Source: Ideonella sp.
GTDB taxonomy: Bacteria; Pseudomonadota; Gammaproteobacteria; Burkholderiales; Burkholderiaceae_C
NCBI GenBank assembly: GCA_015075545.1
Contig: JABTUC010000003.1
Location: forward strand, 62,001-126,000
Length of the DNA: 64,000 nt
Direction of reading: 5' to 3'
The notes beneath the pieces were generated by a model that was given only the letters and a program-made list of their open reading frames with translations, did no database searches and was not told the DNA's origin. The translations under genes were made by a program, and so were the position numbers. Positions 1 through 8,365 of the stretch are shown in pieces (the stretch's first letter is position 1; the number at the start of each line of letters is the position of its first letter).

Positions 1-1005
1 CTCGAAGAACGCCTGGAACAGCCGGTCGAGGTGCAGCAGGTGGTCGTGCGACAGGCGCGATTCGGCGCTGAACGCGTGGTTCACGTAGTCGTGGCCCGAC
101 AGGCTCACGGTGAGGATGTCGGGCGCATCGTCCTGACCCAGCGCCTCGCCCTTGATGGCGGCGCGCGCGAACTGCAGCGCCATCTCGTCGACGAACGGGC
201 TGCGCAGCAGCGCGCCGTAGTAGGCGCCGTCGGGCTTGTCCTGCGCGGCGCCCATCGTCATCGGCAGCCTGGCGCCCTTGATCAGGAACCACGGCTGCTC
301 GTCGGGCAGCGACTGCGCGTAGGCCGCGTCGGCCAGCACCGGCTGCCACGACTGCTTGAAGTAGCGGTCGGCCGGCCTGGCGGCGTTAAACGCGTCGACC
401 CACGCGGGGTGCTCCTTCATGTAGAAGGTGCTCGACGCGAACTGCCCCGACTTCGACATGTACATGTAGGCCGTGCAGGTCTTGCCGGCAGGCAGGATCG
501 CACCGCGGTCCTTGCCCGAGATGCCGATCACCTTCGAGCGCGGGTTGCTGCGCTTGAGCACGTCGCCGACGGTTTCGACCAGCAGGTTGTTCGGGCTGGT
601 GCCGTCGAGCTTGCCCGTGGGGTTGCCGATGTAGTGGTAGCGCGCGTCGCCGGTGCAGTACTGCACCTCGCCGGTCTCGAGGTTGCGCCAGTCGTTGCCG
701 ATGATGCCGTGCCGGTAGGCATAGGTGCCGGTGAGCATGCTGGCGTGCCCGGCGGCGGTGACGGTGTACGCGTAGCCGTAGTGCGCATTCGCGAACCACG
801 CGCCGCGATCGAGGAAGCGCGCCAGGCCGTCGGGCGCGAGCTGCTGCCGATAGTCGACCACCTGGCGCTGCGGCAGGCCGTCGACCGCCATGAACACCAC
901 CAGCTTGGGCGGCGCGCTCTGGCCGATGGGCGCGTGGCCGCAGGCGGCGAGCGCGCCTGCGAGCAGCAGCGCAGAAAGGAAGCGGAACCGGTGCATCGAT
1001 CTCAT
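1..1005 (-). CDS. Alkaline-phosphatase-superfamily lipoprotein (3' end outside window)
   Basis: The reading frame is open from the ATG at 1005 to the left window edge (335 codons, no stop), so the C-terminus is missing. The N-terminus is a lipoprotein signal: a hydrophobic stretch, then the lipobox L-A-A-C with Cys at residue 22. The mature part begins with VVFMAVDGL (metal-binding Asp42) and then TVTAAGHASMLTG, the nucleophile-threonine segment of type I phosphodiesterases and PafA-like alkaline phosphatases. Further on, GISGKDRGAILPAG is typical of the PafA-like branch. A periplasmic, membrane-anchored phosphomonoesterase or diesterase is therefore likely; the substrate cannot be told. A second ATG at 996 is a possible alternative start. 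Confidence 0.8.
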   Translation of the reverse strand, partial: MRSMHRFRFLSALLLAGALAACGHAPIGQSAPPKLVVFMAVDGLPQRQVVDYRQQLAPDGLARFLDRGAWFANAHYGYAYTVTAAGHASMLTGTYAYRHGIIGNDWRNLETGEVQYCTGDARYHYIGNPTGKLDGTSPNNLLVETVGDVLKRSNPRSKVIGISGKDRGAILPAGKTCTAYMYMSKSGQFASSTFYMKEHPAWVDAFNAARPADRYFKQSWQPVLADAAYAQSLPDEQPWFLIKGARLPMTMGAAQDKPDGAYYGALLRSPFVDEMALQFARAAIKGEALGQDDAPDILTVSLSGHDYVNHAFSAESRLSHDHLLHLDRLFQAFFE

Positions 1006-1080
1006 CGGATCAGCTTAGCGCCGCCGCCTCGGCCCGCTGCGTAGTGGGAACCCTGGTCGGCGGGGCGCCCCCGCGGCCTG

Positions 1081-1875
1081 TCAGGCAGGCGCTGGTTCGG
1101 CGCCGACGCGCTGCGCCTGGTCGTCCCACGTCAGCCGATGCGGATCGAAGTCGGGCTGCAGCATCGGCTTGACCACTTCGAAGTACGGCGACACGTCGAA
1201 GTCGCGCGGCGCGAACAGGCTGTGATCGCGGATGTGCAGCAGCTCGCTGTGGCAGCGCCGCCCGGCCGCGTCGATCGCATCGCGGTACGTCACCTCGGGC
1301 AGGATGGGGTAGCGCACCTCCTGGAATGCCTGCGCGATCAGCGTCGAGCAGATCGCGCGCGTCGGGTCGCCGCTGCCGAAGGCGATCAGGCGGCGCCGCA
1401 GATGAAACGGCACCGGCGGCACCGGCAGCAGGTAGCGACCCAGGTCGAACAGGTTCTTCAGGTCGTAGCGGTGCCCGATCTGGCCGATCGCGAAATCGAC
1501 CACGCGGTCGATCTCGGCCACAGCCAAGCCATGCGGGCGGCAGATGCGGGTGTGCATGTGGCTGTAGGCTCGCAGCGGCACCGCGCGCACGCCGGCGCGC
1601 AGGTCGGCCTCGATCAGCATCGGCGTATCGGGCCCGCTGCCGCCGATGCGTCGCGCCGAGCCAACGAACAGCGTGGCGTGCGACCAGCTCGACTGCGTCA
1701 GGAACTTGATCGGCATGCTGATGCGCGACTCGCCTTCGACCAGCAGCACGTCGCCCGGGCGCAGCGTGGCCGCCAGCAGATCGGGCGGCACGATCGCCAC
1801 CATCGCGCCGTGCGGCCTGGACGCGCTCAGGTAAGCCGCGATGCGGTCGCCGAGGGTTTCGAGCAGCCGGTTCAC
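1081..1875 (-). CDS. YiiX/YebB-like permuted papain-fold (NlpC/P60 superfamily) protein
   Basis: A 264-residue protein without a signal peptide. After LRPGDVLLVEG it has SWSHATLFVG (His66), an acidic LIEAD segment (about residue 89) and AICSTLIAQAF (Cys176). The order His, acid, then Cys is the circularly permuted arrangement of the YaeF/YiiX branch of NlpC/P60 proteins, where Cys and His form a hydrolase or acyltransferase site. Members act on amide or ester bonds in lipids or peptides; the substrate here is unknown. It lies 36 bp downstream of the metallophosphoesterase on the same strand and may be co-transcribed with it. Confidence 0.7.
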   Translation of the reverse strand: MNRLLETLGDRIAAYLSASRPHGAMVAIVPPDLLAATLRPGDVLLVEGESRISMPIKFLTQSSWSHATLFVGSARRIGGSGPDTPMLIEADLRAGVRAVPLRAYSHMHTRICRPHGLAVAEIDRVVDFAIGQIGHRYDLKNLFDLGRYLLPVPPVPFHLRRRLIAFGSGDPTRAICSTLIAQAFQEVRYPILPEVTYRDAIDAAGRRCHSELLHIRDHSLFAPRDFDVSPYFEVVKPMLQPDFDPHRLTWDDQAQRVGAEPAPA

Positions 1876-1911
1876 AGCAGTCCGACCTCCTGCGCCCGCA
1901 CGGGGCGCGCC

Positions 1912-2676
1912 TCAGCCGACTTCGACGATGAGATCGGGGTCGAAGGCGGCGTTCTCGTTGACGCCGTTGCGAGCATAGCCGCGCGCATTGCAGACGACGC
2001 GGGTGCCGTTGACCTGGTGATCGAAGCTGTCGTGGGTGTGCCCGTGGATCCACAGCGATACGCGATCGGCCCCGAGCAGATGCGCCGCGTCGGAGACGAA
2101 GCAGGCATTGAGCAGCGAATCGGCGAAGCGCGGGTGGATGCTGTGACGCGACGGCGCGTGGTGCGTGATCACCACCGTCGGCCCCGCATGAGGTTGGCTC
2201 AACCGGCCGTCGAGCCAGGCGGCATGGGCGCGGAAGAGACTGGCCGAGTCGTCCGGCGTGAAGATCGCGTCGGACGACTCGTGCGCACGGATGCGGCTGA
2301 AGTCTCGCATGAAGCGCTTGGCCTCGGCCTTCGCCGCCCCGCGCCGCTGCGGGTCGGCGAACAGCTCGAAGTCACTCCACAAGGTGCTGCCGAGAAAGCG
2401 CACGCCGTCGATGACCAGCTCGCGGTCGTCGAGCACCTCGATCTGCGTGCCCTCGCTGAGGCGCCGCAGCTCGTCGCGCCGGCCGTCGATGCTGCCGCCG
2501 TAGAACTCGTGGTTGCCCGGCACATACAGCACCGGCTTGTCGAACCTCAGGGCCCAGGCGATCGCCTCGCGCGGACGCGAGACGTCGCCCGCCAGCACGA
2601 CGAGGTCGGCATCGTTGACCGGCCGCTCCATCGCACCGAAGCCCAGGTGCAGATCGGACAGGATGTTCAGCTTCAC
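1912..2676 (-). CDS. Calcineurin-like metallophosphoesterase
   Basis: A 254-residue cytosolic protein with the complete five-block metallophosphoesterase signature: D8-L-H10, G30-D31-V, G-N55-H56-E, a THHAPS block near residue 170 and GHTHDS near residue 210. These bind a dinuclear metal centre. The family hydrolyses phosphomono- or diesters of many kinds, so the substrate is not predictable. Length is normal for a single-domain member and the frame is intact. The nearest upstream gene on the strand is the DUF3079-type protein, about 145 bp away. Confidence 0.8.
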   Translation of the reverse strand: MKLNILSDLHLGFGAMERPVNDADLVVLAGDVSRPREAIAWALRFDKPVLYVPGNHEFYGGSIDGRRDELRRLSEGTQIEVLDDRELVIDGVRFLGSTLWSDFELFADPQRRGAAKAEAKRFMRDFSRIRAHESSDAIFTPDDSASLFRAHAAWLDGRLSQPHAGPTVVITHHAPSRHSIHPRFADSLLNACFVSDAAHLLGADRVSLWIHGHTHDSFDHQVNGTRVVCNARGYARNGVNENAAFDPDLIVEVG

Positions 2677-2820
2677 GACGATCGTCTGCGGCCGCTTTGC
2701 CGTGGCACGGGCGCGCCTCCTACGGACACCGCAGCAGCGCCATTCTGCAGTCCGCGCACAGGTCGCGACGCGACAGGGGATTCGCCGGCGGCGCAGGCGC
2801 CACTGCGGCTACGCGCATCG

Positions 2821-3051
2821 TCAGGGCGTACCGCTGTTGTCGCCCGGCAGCGATTCCCCAGCCTGCTGCTCGGGCTCGGAGCCGGCGGCGTCGAGCCCCC
2901 ACGACATCCAGTCGTCGCCGAACAGCTCCGACGGATGCGGCGTGGCGACGCTGCCGTTGCCGCACATCATCGCGTCGACCGGGCAGTAGCGGTCGCACCC
3001 CCAGCAGATGCGCTCGGGGTGCGCGGGGCGGGTCGGAAACTTCTTGACCAT
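2821..3051 (-). CDS. DUF3079-type small Cys-rich protein
   Basis: A 76-residue protein starting MVKKFPTRPAHPERICWGCD. The segment CWGCDRYC followed by an ACGNG-like C-G-N-G and HPSELFGDDW matches the small DUF3079 family of Betaproteobacteria. The clustered cysteines suggest a metal site or redox role, but no function is established. The start at 3051 is chosen because family similarity begins exactly there; the frame is open further upstream without resemblance. It is the last recognisable core gene before the island boundary at about 3186. Confidence 0.7.
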   Translation of the reverse strand: MVKKFPTRPAHPERICWGCDRYCPVDAMMCGNGSVATPHPSELFGDDWMSWGLDAAGSEPEQQAGESLPGDNSGTP

Positions 3052-3149
3052 GGCATGGTGCGGCCACAGCCATGCTACCGCTGCGTCGGGCCGGCGGCGA
3101 GCCGGCCCCCGGCTCGTGATCGCACCGCCGCCGCGGTGCACCAACGACA

Positions 3150-3172
3150 ACGGCACCCGAGAAGGTGCCGTT
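3150..3172. terminator. Stem-loop at the island border
   Basis: AACGGCACC and GGTGCCGTT form a 9-bp perfect stem around a short CGAGA-type loop. There is no T-run on either strand, so it is at most a Rho-independent-like stem or a transcript-stabilising hairpin. It lies between the first core gene and the left attachment core. Confidence 0.4.
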
Positions 3173-3185
3173 GCGCGCCACCGCA

Positions 3186-3198
3186 GTGGCGACCCCTA
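3186..3198. repeat. Candidate left attachment core (13-bp direct repeat of the tRNA-Glu 3' end)
   Basis: GTGGCGACCCCTA here is identical to 16299-16311, which is the acceptor end of tRNA-Glu. Both copies have the same orientation, as expected for attL/attR of an element integrated at the tRNA 3' end. The match stops after 13 bases, short but acceptable for a serine recombinase core. An 8-bp inverted repeat (CAGTGGCG at 3184-3191, CGCCACTG at 3235-3242) brackets the site. The assignment is an inference from position and identity. Confidence 0.55.
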
Positions 3199-3459
3199 AG
3201 CGAGTCGACTTAACCCCCGTCCGTTGGGTGTCGGCGCCACTGGCGATCGTTGCGCGGCGGCGATGGACTTAGGAGCGCGATAGAGCCTGGGGCGGGCATT
3301 GTGAATCAATCACTTGCGACGCCTGCCTCCCGCCTTCCCAGGCACACCGCGGCACAAATCCGTCACCCCCCGCATTCTGTCTCGGCACGTTTGCGTCACA
3401 GCGGTCAACTTCCGACAGCTTCGAGCACACTTCTCTCTGGCCAGCGCTATACGGGCACT
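3199..3459. other. Non-coding stretch at the left end of the island
   Basis: About 260 bp with no convincing reading frame, rRNA or tRNA. It contains the GAGTCGACTT segment and the right half of an inverted repeat bracketing the putative attachment core. Nothing else is recognised. Confidence 0.5.
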
Positions 3460-3789
3460 CTACTCGAACAGGTCGGCGTGGGTTCCTGCGCGCACGAAGA
3501 CGACCTACTCGGCGTCGCCAGCGCCGCTCAGGCGATAGATCAGCAGGAAGTCGCCACCGATGTGGCACTCCCGATGGTCGGCCCATTCACCGACCAGCGG
3601 GTGATCGAGCCACTCCGGGCCGAGGGGCTCGTCGCGCGCCACCAGCAGGAGCATCGCCTCCTTCAGCCGCTTCATGTCGTAGCGGCCTGAGTGCGAAAGC
3701 CGTGTCCAGTCCTTGACGAAGGGCTTGGTGCGATCGGACGCCCTCGGCAGGACTGCGCGCCTAACGCTTGGCGCCTTTTTCGAGGTCAT
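3460..3789 (-). pseudogene. YafQ/RelE-type toxin interrupted by an amber codon
   Basis: The first 94 codons encode a YafQ-family mRNA interferase: basic N-terminus, DWTRLSHSGRYDM, LLVARDEPLGPEWLDHPL, then HRECHIGGDFLLIYRL. A TAG at 3505-3507 stops it after GAGDAE. The same frame then continues for 14 codons as VVFVRAGTHADLFE and ends with TAG at 3460-3462. That tail is the conserved family C-terminus carrying the last catalytic His (GTHA) and the final Phe, so the truncated toxin should be inactive. The start overlaps the antitoxin end by 29 bp, as usual for dinJ-yafQ pairs. Confidence 0.8.
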
Positions 3790-4030
3790 GGATCAGTGCA
3801 CCCGCCGAGGCGAAGCGGGCCTTGGCGATGGTCCGTGCCTCGCGCATCGCGGCCCGCGTGCTGGCGTTCGGCGCCTGCACCGGAAACGGCAGCTGCTGGT
3901 CGGCCACCACGCGCGTGAGGAAGACACGCACCGCGTCGGACACGGTGAGACCCATCGATGCCAGCGTCTCCGTTGCCTGGTTCTTGATGTGTTCGTCCAC
4001 CCTGACGTGGACCATCGTGGTTGCGGCCAT
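3761..4030 (-). CDS. RelB/DinJ-family antitoxin
   Basis: An 89-residue protein starting MAATTMVHVRVDEHIK. It has the ribbon-helix-helix DNA-binding N-terminus of RelB/DinJ antitoxins (VHVRVDEHIKNQATETLASMG, then TVSDAVRVFLTRVV) and a charged C-terminal tail that would wrap the toxin. The start at 4030 has AAGGAG just upstream, and a palindrome lies directly before it. It is expected to repress its own promoter with YafQ. The frame is intact although the toxin is broken. Intact antitoxins with dead toxins are common relics. Confidence 0.8.
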   Translation of the reverse strand: MAATTMVHVRVDEHIKNQATETLASMGLTVSDAVRVFLTRVVADQQLPFPVQAPNASTRAAMREARTIAKARFASAGALIHDLEKGAKR

Positions 4031-4054
4031 CTCGCGCTCCTTGGTCGGGAATGC

Positions 4055-4067
4055 GATACATTGTATC
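4055..4067 (-). promoter_or_regulatory. Palindromic operator/promoter of the toxin-antitoxin pair
   Basis: GATACA-T-TGTATC is a perfect 6-bp inverted repeat 25 bp upstream of the antitoxin ATG. On the minus strand it includes TACAAT, a good -10 hexamer, so the repeat overlaps the promoter. This is the usual layout for autoregulation by RelB/DinJ proteins. Confidence 0.55.
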
Positions 4068-4446
4068 TCAAGCAAGGCCGCTGCGGTTATGGTCGCCGCC
4101 ACCCGGACGTCCTTGAGTTGGGCGATGAGCCGCTGCTGCGCCACAACCCAGTGGACGTTCTGAAGTACTCGTGGCACCCGGCGAGAGCGAGGTCCGAGAG
4201 GAATCCTTGCGACAGGATCGCAGCCGAGTGGCGCGTGCTTACGACGCAGGCTGCCGATGGTAGCGTCGGTCGCGGAGAACGCACCGCAGCGGCCTTTGGC
4301 CAGTTTCTCATCCTGATTGACGCGCTGTTCTCATCTTGATTGACGGTGACAGGAACCCCGCCGCCTTCGAGTCCGCCGGCAAGCCTTCTAGCGCACACTC
4401 ACCGGCGTGGCGTCCCGGGATCGTGGCGACCCAACCTCACCTGGGG
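4068..4446. other. Gene-free stretch with IS-like tandem repeats
   Basis: No supported gene between the antitoxin promoter and the end of the TetR gene. It contains two 18-bp direct repeats (4304-4344, listed separately). The remainder shows no recognisable coding similarity. Confidence 0.5.
4304..4344 (-). repeat. Two tandem 18-bp direct repeats, possibly an IS21-type terminal region
   Basis: TTTCTCATCCTGATTGAC (4304-4321) and GTTCTCATCTTGATTGAC (4327-4344) match at 16 of 18 bases with a 23-bp period. On the minus strand each reads GTCAATCA-(A/G)-GATGAGAA. IS21-family elements have multiple short terminal repeats of this kind, and an istB remnant lies elsewhere in the island, so this may be an orphan IS end. 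The family assignment is tentative. Confidence 0.4.
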
Positions 4447-5049
4447 TCAGCGCCTGCGCACGGCGGATTCGGTCTTCCTGGTCCACCGGCCGTAACGCCG
4501 CCCCGCGCCGCAACCGTTGAGTATGGGCCCAGTTCGAAAAGGTTTCCTACGTCGCCTGGCTTCGGCGTGAAGCTCGGCCCCGCATTCTCGCCGCACCAGC
4601 GTCTCGGCGACAACGCGCGAATGAAACCGGGCGAACTCCCCTCGCTGAATCCCTTCTTCGATGAGTTTCTCCAAGCCGGCGATCCGCTCCCGCTGATGGC
4701 GGTCGAATAGGAGTCGCCCGGCAGGTAGGGTGTCCATGTCGCGGTAGAAAGCATCCGTCGTGCGGTGCACCATCGGAATGCCGGAGCCTAGATAGACCGC
4801 GAATTTCGCCGCTGACGTGCTCTCGCGCGCCGCCGCAGCCCAGCCTTCCGCACGAACCGCCCGGAACATCTCGCTCGCGACCTTGAGAAATAGCCCCTCC
4901 TTACTCGGCGCAATCGTATAGAGCCTGCGCCGCGAGCAGCGCAGGCGCGCCGCAATCTCGCCCACCGTGAGCCGCGAGATGCCCTCGCGCAGCATCAGGT
5001 TGGTGAGTTCCTGCATGAACTGTTCGTTGCTTGAGTTCGCGCGCGGCAT
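4447..5049 (-). CDS. TetR/AcrR-family transcriptional regulator
   Basis: A 200-residue protein. Residues 10-60 form a TetR helix-turn-helix: ELTNLMLREGISRLTVGEIA, then RCSRRRLYTIAPSKEGLF. The helical ligand domain follows to about residue 150 (RVVAETLV). The last 50 residues are very rich in Arg and unlike family C-termini, so a frameshift near 4600 is possible; the neighbouring frame is also open there. It is the last gene of the catabolic cluster on the strand. The palindrome TGGTACCA 24 bp upstream of its ATG is shared with the TRAP-gene promoter region, suggesting autoregulation and control of the cluster. Confidence 0.7.
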   Translation of the reverse strand: MPRANSSNEQFMQELTNLMLREGISRLTVGEIAARLRCSRRRLYTIAPSKEGLFLKVASEMFRAVRAEGWAAAARESTSAAKFAVYLGSGIPMVHRTTDAFYRDMDTLPAGRLLFDRHQRERIAGLEKLIEEGIQRGEFARFHSRVVAETLVRRECGAELHAEARRRRKPFRTGPILNGCGAGRRYGRWTRKTESAVRRR

Positions 5050-5072
5050 AACACGTCGGCCTAGCGGTGCAA

Positions 5073-5080
5073 TGGTACCA
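5073..5080. promoter_or_regulatory. TGGTACCA palindrome upstream of the TetR gene
   Basis: A perfect 8-bp palindrome in the context AATGGTACCAGCG. The same 13 bases occur on the minus strand upstream of the TRAP genes (12870-12882). It is probably the binding site of the TetR protein encoded next to it; this rests only on shared sequence and position. Confidence 0.5.
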
Positions 5081-5147
5081 GCGCCTACAAGCCCGTTTCC
5101 AGGCGATCGTTCCGCGGCACGACAGATCGATCAAGACAGCGTACATC

Positions 5148-5951
5148 TCACAGACGTACCATGCTGATGATCCCGCCATCTACGGGTAGGACCGCACCGT
5201 TCACGTACTTCGACTCGTCGCTCGCGAGGTAAAGCGATGCGTAGGCAACGTCCTACGGCTCACCTTGCTTGCCGGTAGGCGACATGGCGTCGCGCTTCTT
5301 CCATATGGCTTCGATATCGCCGCCATAACGTGCCAGGTCGTTGTGTTCGATGATCGGCGCCCTGATCAGACCCGGGGGAATCACATTGCATCGAATGCCC
5401 CTGGCGGCATACTGAACTGCGATGTCGCGAGTCAACGCAACGACGGCGCCCTTGGAAGCAGCGTAGGCGACCTTCGGAAAGGGCGCCGCTCGCACAGCAC
5501 CGATCGACGCGATATTGACGCTCGAACCGCGGCCTCGCCACTCCATATGCGGAAGAGCGTACTTGGCGGTGAGGAACATGCTCTTGACGTTGACGTTCAT
5601 CATCCGATCCCAGGCTTCCTCTTCGAACTCGGCGGGTCCGCCGGAGGCCGTAATTCCGACGTTGTTGTGCAGTACGTCCAACTTGCCGAAGGAGTCAATG
5701 CAAGCGTCGATCATCAGGCGGCAGTCCGCGGAGCGGGCCACGTCGACCTCGAGCGCTACGCACCGACCGCCTTCAGCCTCGATGATCCTGCGCGTATCTT
5801 CGGCAGCGGCAAGGTCGATGTCGCCGGCCAAGACGCTGGCGCCGGCGCGCGCGTAAACGATGGCACTGGCCTTGCCATTGCCTATCCCATTGCCGATCGT
5901 GCCTGCCCCGGTCACGATCGCGACCTTGCCTTCCAGGCGTCTGTCCTTCAT
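5148..5951 (-). pseudogene. Short-chain dehydrogenase/reductase interrupted by an amber codon
   Basis: A classical SDR: KVAIVTGAGTIGNGIG (NAD(P)-binding), HNNVGI, a catalytic Ser region (NIASIGAV), YAASKGA (Tyr and Lys) and GIRCNVIPPGLIRAP. A TAG at 5253-5255 ends it after TGKQGEP. The frame then continues as [19 protein letters not shown], followed by AVLPVDGGI, the normal SDR C-terminus, to a TGA at 5148. Family members usually have Trp at this position (GEPxDVA), so TGG to TAG is the likely lesion. The truncated product lacks the last 34 residues and is probably unstable. Confidence 0.8.
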
Positions 5952-5986
5952 ATTTGTGCCATGAGGGCCGGACGTAGCCGATGCTG

Positions 5987-7051
5987 CTACCGAATGCGAG
6001 GTGCGGAGATGCGCGAAGTCGACTCCGGCAGCCCCGGCACGGGCATGCGCAGCCTGTACACATTTCCATTCATGGGCAGAGCGGGATCGAAATCACAGGG
6101 CATGATCGGGTTGATGAAGGCCGTAGACGCCGTGGTGATGTAAAGGTCTCTGTATCTCTTGCCCCCGAAGGTAAGGTTGGAGACCTGCAAATCGGGCACC
6201 TCGATTGTTTCCACGAGTTTGCCTACCTTGCCCTTGGCTCTGTAGCGAAGGATGACGCCGTCGTACCACACGGCCACGAGAACGTCACCGGCTGCATTGA
6301 CCGTGAGGCCGTCGTAGATGCCGACCCTACACGAACATTGATCCTCCTCGCGAGCGGGTGGCTTCGCATCGCAGGATCGGCAAGGCAGTTCGGCGAAGGT
6401 GATCTCGTTCGAAAGCTCGCCTGTCGCGGGATTGATGTCGAAGCGGTAAATCTTGCGATCCACAGAAGCAGCGAAATAGAGCTTCGTCTGGTCGGGGCTC
6501 ACGCCCAAACCGTTGGGCAGGCGCCGGTCGGTCGCGACACGCTTCACCGACCCGTCCGGCCCAATCCAATAGAGGTTTCCGGGGCCGAAGTTCACGCCAT
6601 CGAAATTCACGCCGCCGAAGTAGATGCCCCCGTTCACGGCCACCTGCTCGTTGACCCAGATCGGCCCGCCGGTCACTGGATCGTTGGTCGCAAGCGGCCG
6701 AATGTCCGTTGCGCTGGCGACGTAGTACAAGCCCTTCTCGGTCCCTACGATGAGGGCGCCGTCGTCATTGATCGTCAAGCCAAAGGGCATGAGTCCCGTG
6801 AGAACGGGATAAGTCTTCCCCGTCTCTGGACAGTACTCATGGATCGTGGCCCTGTGGATATCAGCGAATAGAAGGCAGCGTGTGTTCTCGTTCCACACCG
6901 GATTCTCCGCGAGGGAGTAGGGGCCTTGAGAAACCAGCTCGATTTGCCTCTCTCGATCTGCCCAACTAGCCACCGGATAGAACGCAATCACCAAGAGCAT
7001 TGCGGCAACAACGCCTTTGGCACGCCCTGCGAGATTCGCGATGCTCTTCAT
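5987..7051 (-). CDS. SMP-30/gluconolactonase-like periplasmic protein
   Basis: A 354-residue protein. The start at 7051 has GAGGAG just upstream and gives a clean signal peptide (basic KSIANLAGRAK, hydrophobic core, cleavage near ASWA). The mature part is a six-bladed propeller of the SMP-30/gluconolactonase/LRE type: SLAENPVWNENTRCLLFADI near the start, MPFGLTINDDG, LPNGLGVSPDQTKLYFAAS and a C-terminal YDGLTVNAAGDVLVA. A loop with four cysteines (PCRSC...QCSC) sits in the fifth blade. It probably hydrolyses a lactone or similar intermediate in the periplasm. It is intact, unlike most neighbours in the cluster. Confidence 0.75.
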   Translation of the reverse strand: MKSIANLAGRAKGVVAAMLLVIAFYPVASWADRERQIELVSQGPYSLAENPVWNENTRCLLFADIHRATIHEYCPETGKTYPVLTGLMPFGLTINDDGALIVGTEKGLYYVASATDIRPLATNDPVTGGPIWVNEQVAVNGGIYFGGVNFDGVNFGPGNLYWIGPDGSVKRVATDRRLPNGLGVSPDQTKLYFAASVDRKIYRFDINPATGELSNEITFAELPCRSCDAKPPAREEDQCSCRVGIYDGLTVNAAGDVLVAVWYDGVILRYRAKGKVGKLVETIEVPDLQVSNLTFGGKRYRDLYITTASTAFINPIMPCDFDPALPMNGNVYRLRMPVPGLPESTSRISAPRIR

Positions 7052-7110
7052 ACCGTTCTCCTCTTTCTCAAAGTCGTCGACTCGACGCGACAGATTGCCG
7101 ATCAATGGCC

Positions 7111-8358
7111 TCAAGCAGTGCGAGCCAGTATGGCGACATGCGCGCTCGCCTCTTCGATACCCCAAAGACCGCCGCTGTTCTCCTGGATGGCAAGGCGCGC
7201 ACCTTCGACCTGTCGCGCCCCACTCTCTCCACGCAGTTGGGAAACGAGCTCGAAGACCTGGCCAAGACCGGTCGCGGCAATCGGGTGGCCTTTGGATTCC
7301 AGTCCGCCTGAGGGGTTGACCGGAATCCGCCCGCCGAGCGTCGTTGCGCCGGACTCAGCCAACCTGCCACCTGCTCCGATCTCGCAGAGGCCAAGGTGCT
7401 CGGTTTGCAGAACCTCGCCCATGGCCGAGGCATCGTGAACCTCGGCAAGGTCCATGTCGGTTGGTCCCAAGCCGGCACGTTCGTAGGCAATGTGCGCAGT
7501 CTCTCGGCATACATGTCGATGCGGCTCCGCAGAGGAACGCGCCGTCGCTGAGCGCATCACACTGGCGAGCACCCGCACCGAGCGCAGCCGATCGAAGCCG
7601 TATCGCCGGATGGCTTCGCCTCTGCACAGTATCGCGGCTGCCGCGCCATCGATCAGGCGCAATGCCATCGGCAGTGTCAACGGGTGTGCTGATCGAACGC
7701 CCGGCCAACACCTGCTCGACGGTACTTGCCCCTCCCGATAGTGCCCTCGAACTGTGCACTGCGTGTGCGTGGTTCTTCGCGGCAATCACCGCCAACCGCC
7801 GCCGCGTAAGGCCGTGACGGAGCATGTGCGCGCGTAGGACGCGTACCGTCCATGAAGACACTGTAGGGCGTGGGTGATCCGTCGATCGGCGGGCGGAAGT
7901 CCTTCCCAGCGCAAGCACCTGCTCGATGTTTTGCTCTGGTGTCTCGACATCCCAGCCGCCGCCGAAGAACTCGAATACGCGCGCCTTATCCTCTGAGATC
8001 ATCTTCTCGGCGCCGACGGTAAGCACCACATCGGCCTCCTGCGCCTTGAGCAGATTCACGCCGAGGTGAAACGCCGTGCTGCCGGTGGCGCACGCGTTCT
8101 CGACGTTGTAGATCGGAATGCCCTGAAGGCCCATGGGAAGCAGCGCCACCTGCCCGCCGACGAAGTCTGCCCATGCAGAAAACCCTGTCCGGCGCTGCCG
8201 AAGAACGCGGCCTCGATGGCGTCCGGAGGACAGCCAGCGTCGGCGATCGCCTCCGAAACCGCGAGGGCGGCGAGCGCCTTGACGCTCTTGTCCGCGTGCC
8301 GCCCGAAGGGCGTCATGCCGACGCCGACAACGTAGATCGACTCGTCCCGACGGTTCAT
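7111..8358 (-). pseudogene. Thiolase (SCP-x/acetyl-CoA acetyltransferase type) with multiple frameshifts
   Basis: The gene starts at 8358 (MNRRDESIYVVGVGMTPFGR). Thiolase homology is spread over three frames. After GQGFLHGQT a one-base loss shifts the frame; the next frame carries VENACATGSTAFHLG with the nucleophilic Cys. GKDFRPPIDGSPTPYSVFMD lies in another frame, then the frame returns for RAHMLRHGLTRR. A further shift follows near LAGRSISTP. The last frame carries PVNPSGGLESKGHPIAATG, the C-terminal active-site block. At least four indels are needed, so no full-length enzyme can be made. It lies 7 bp downstream of the acyl-CoA ligase. Confidence 0.8.
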
Positions 8359-8365
8359 GATCGAA

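Noticed and set aside
3199-3242. Integron attC-like motifs (ACTTAAC and GTTGGGT) near the left island end
   Set aside because: The two motifs are only 8 bp apart and not complementary, far below attC length; no integron integrase is present.
4087-4398. 104-codon frame on the minus strand between antitoxin and TetR
   Set aside because: It reads through the tandem repeats and has no similarity pattern; treated as non-coding.
3460-5951. Amber codon reassignment or programmed readthrough to explain the TAG codons in YafQ and SDR
   Set aside because: Neighbouring genes are broken by frameshifts as well, and leuB uses TAG as its normal stop; simple decay explains all.
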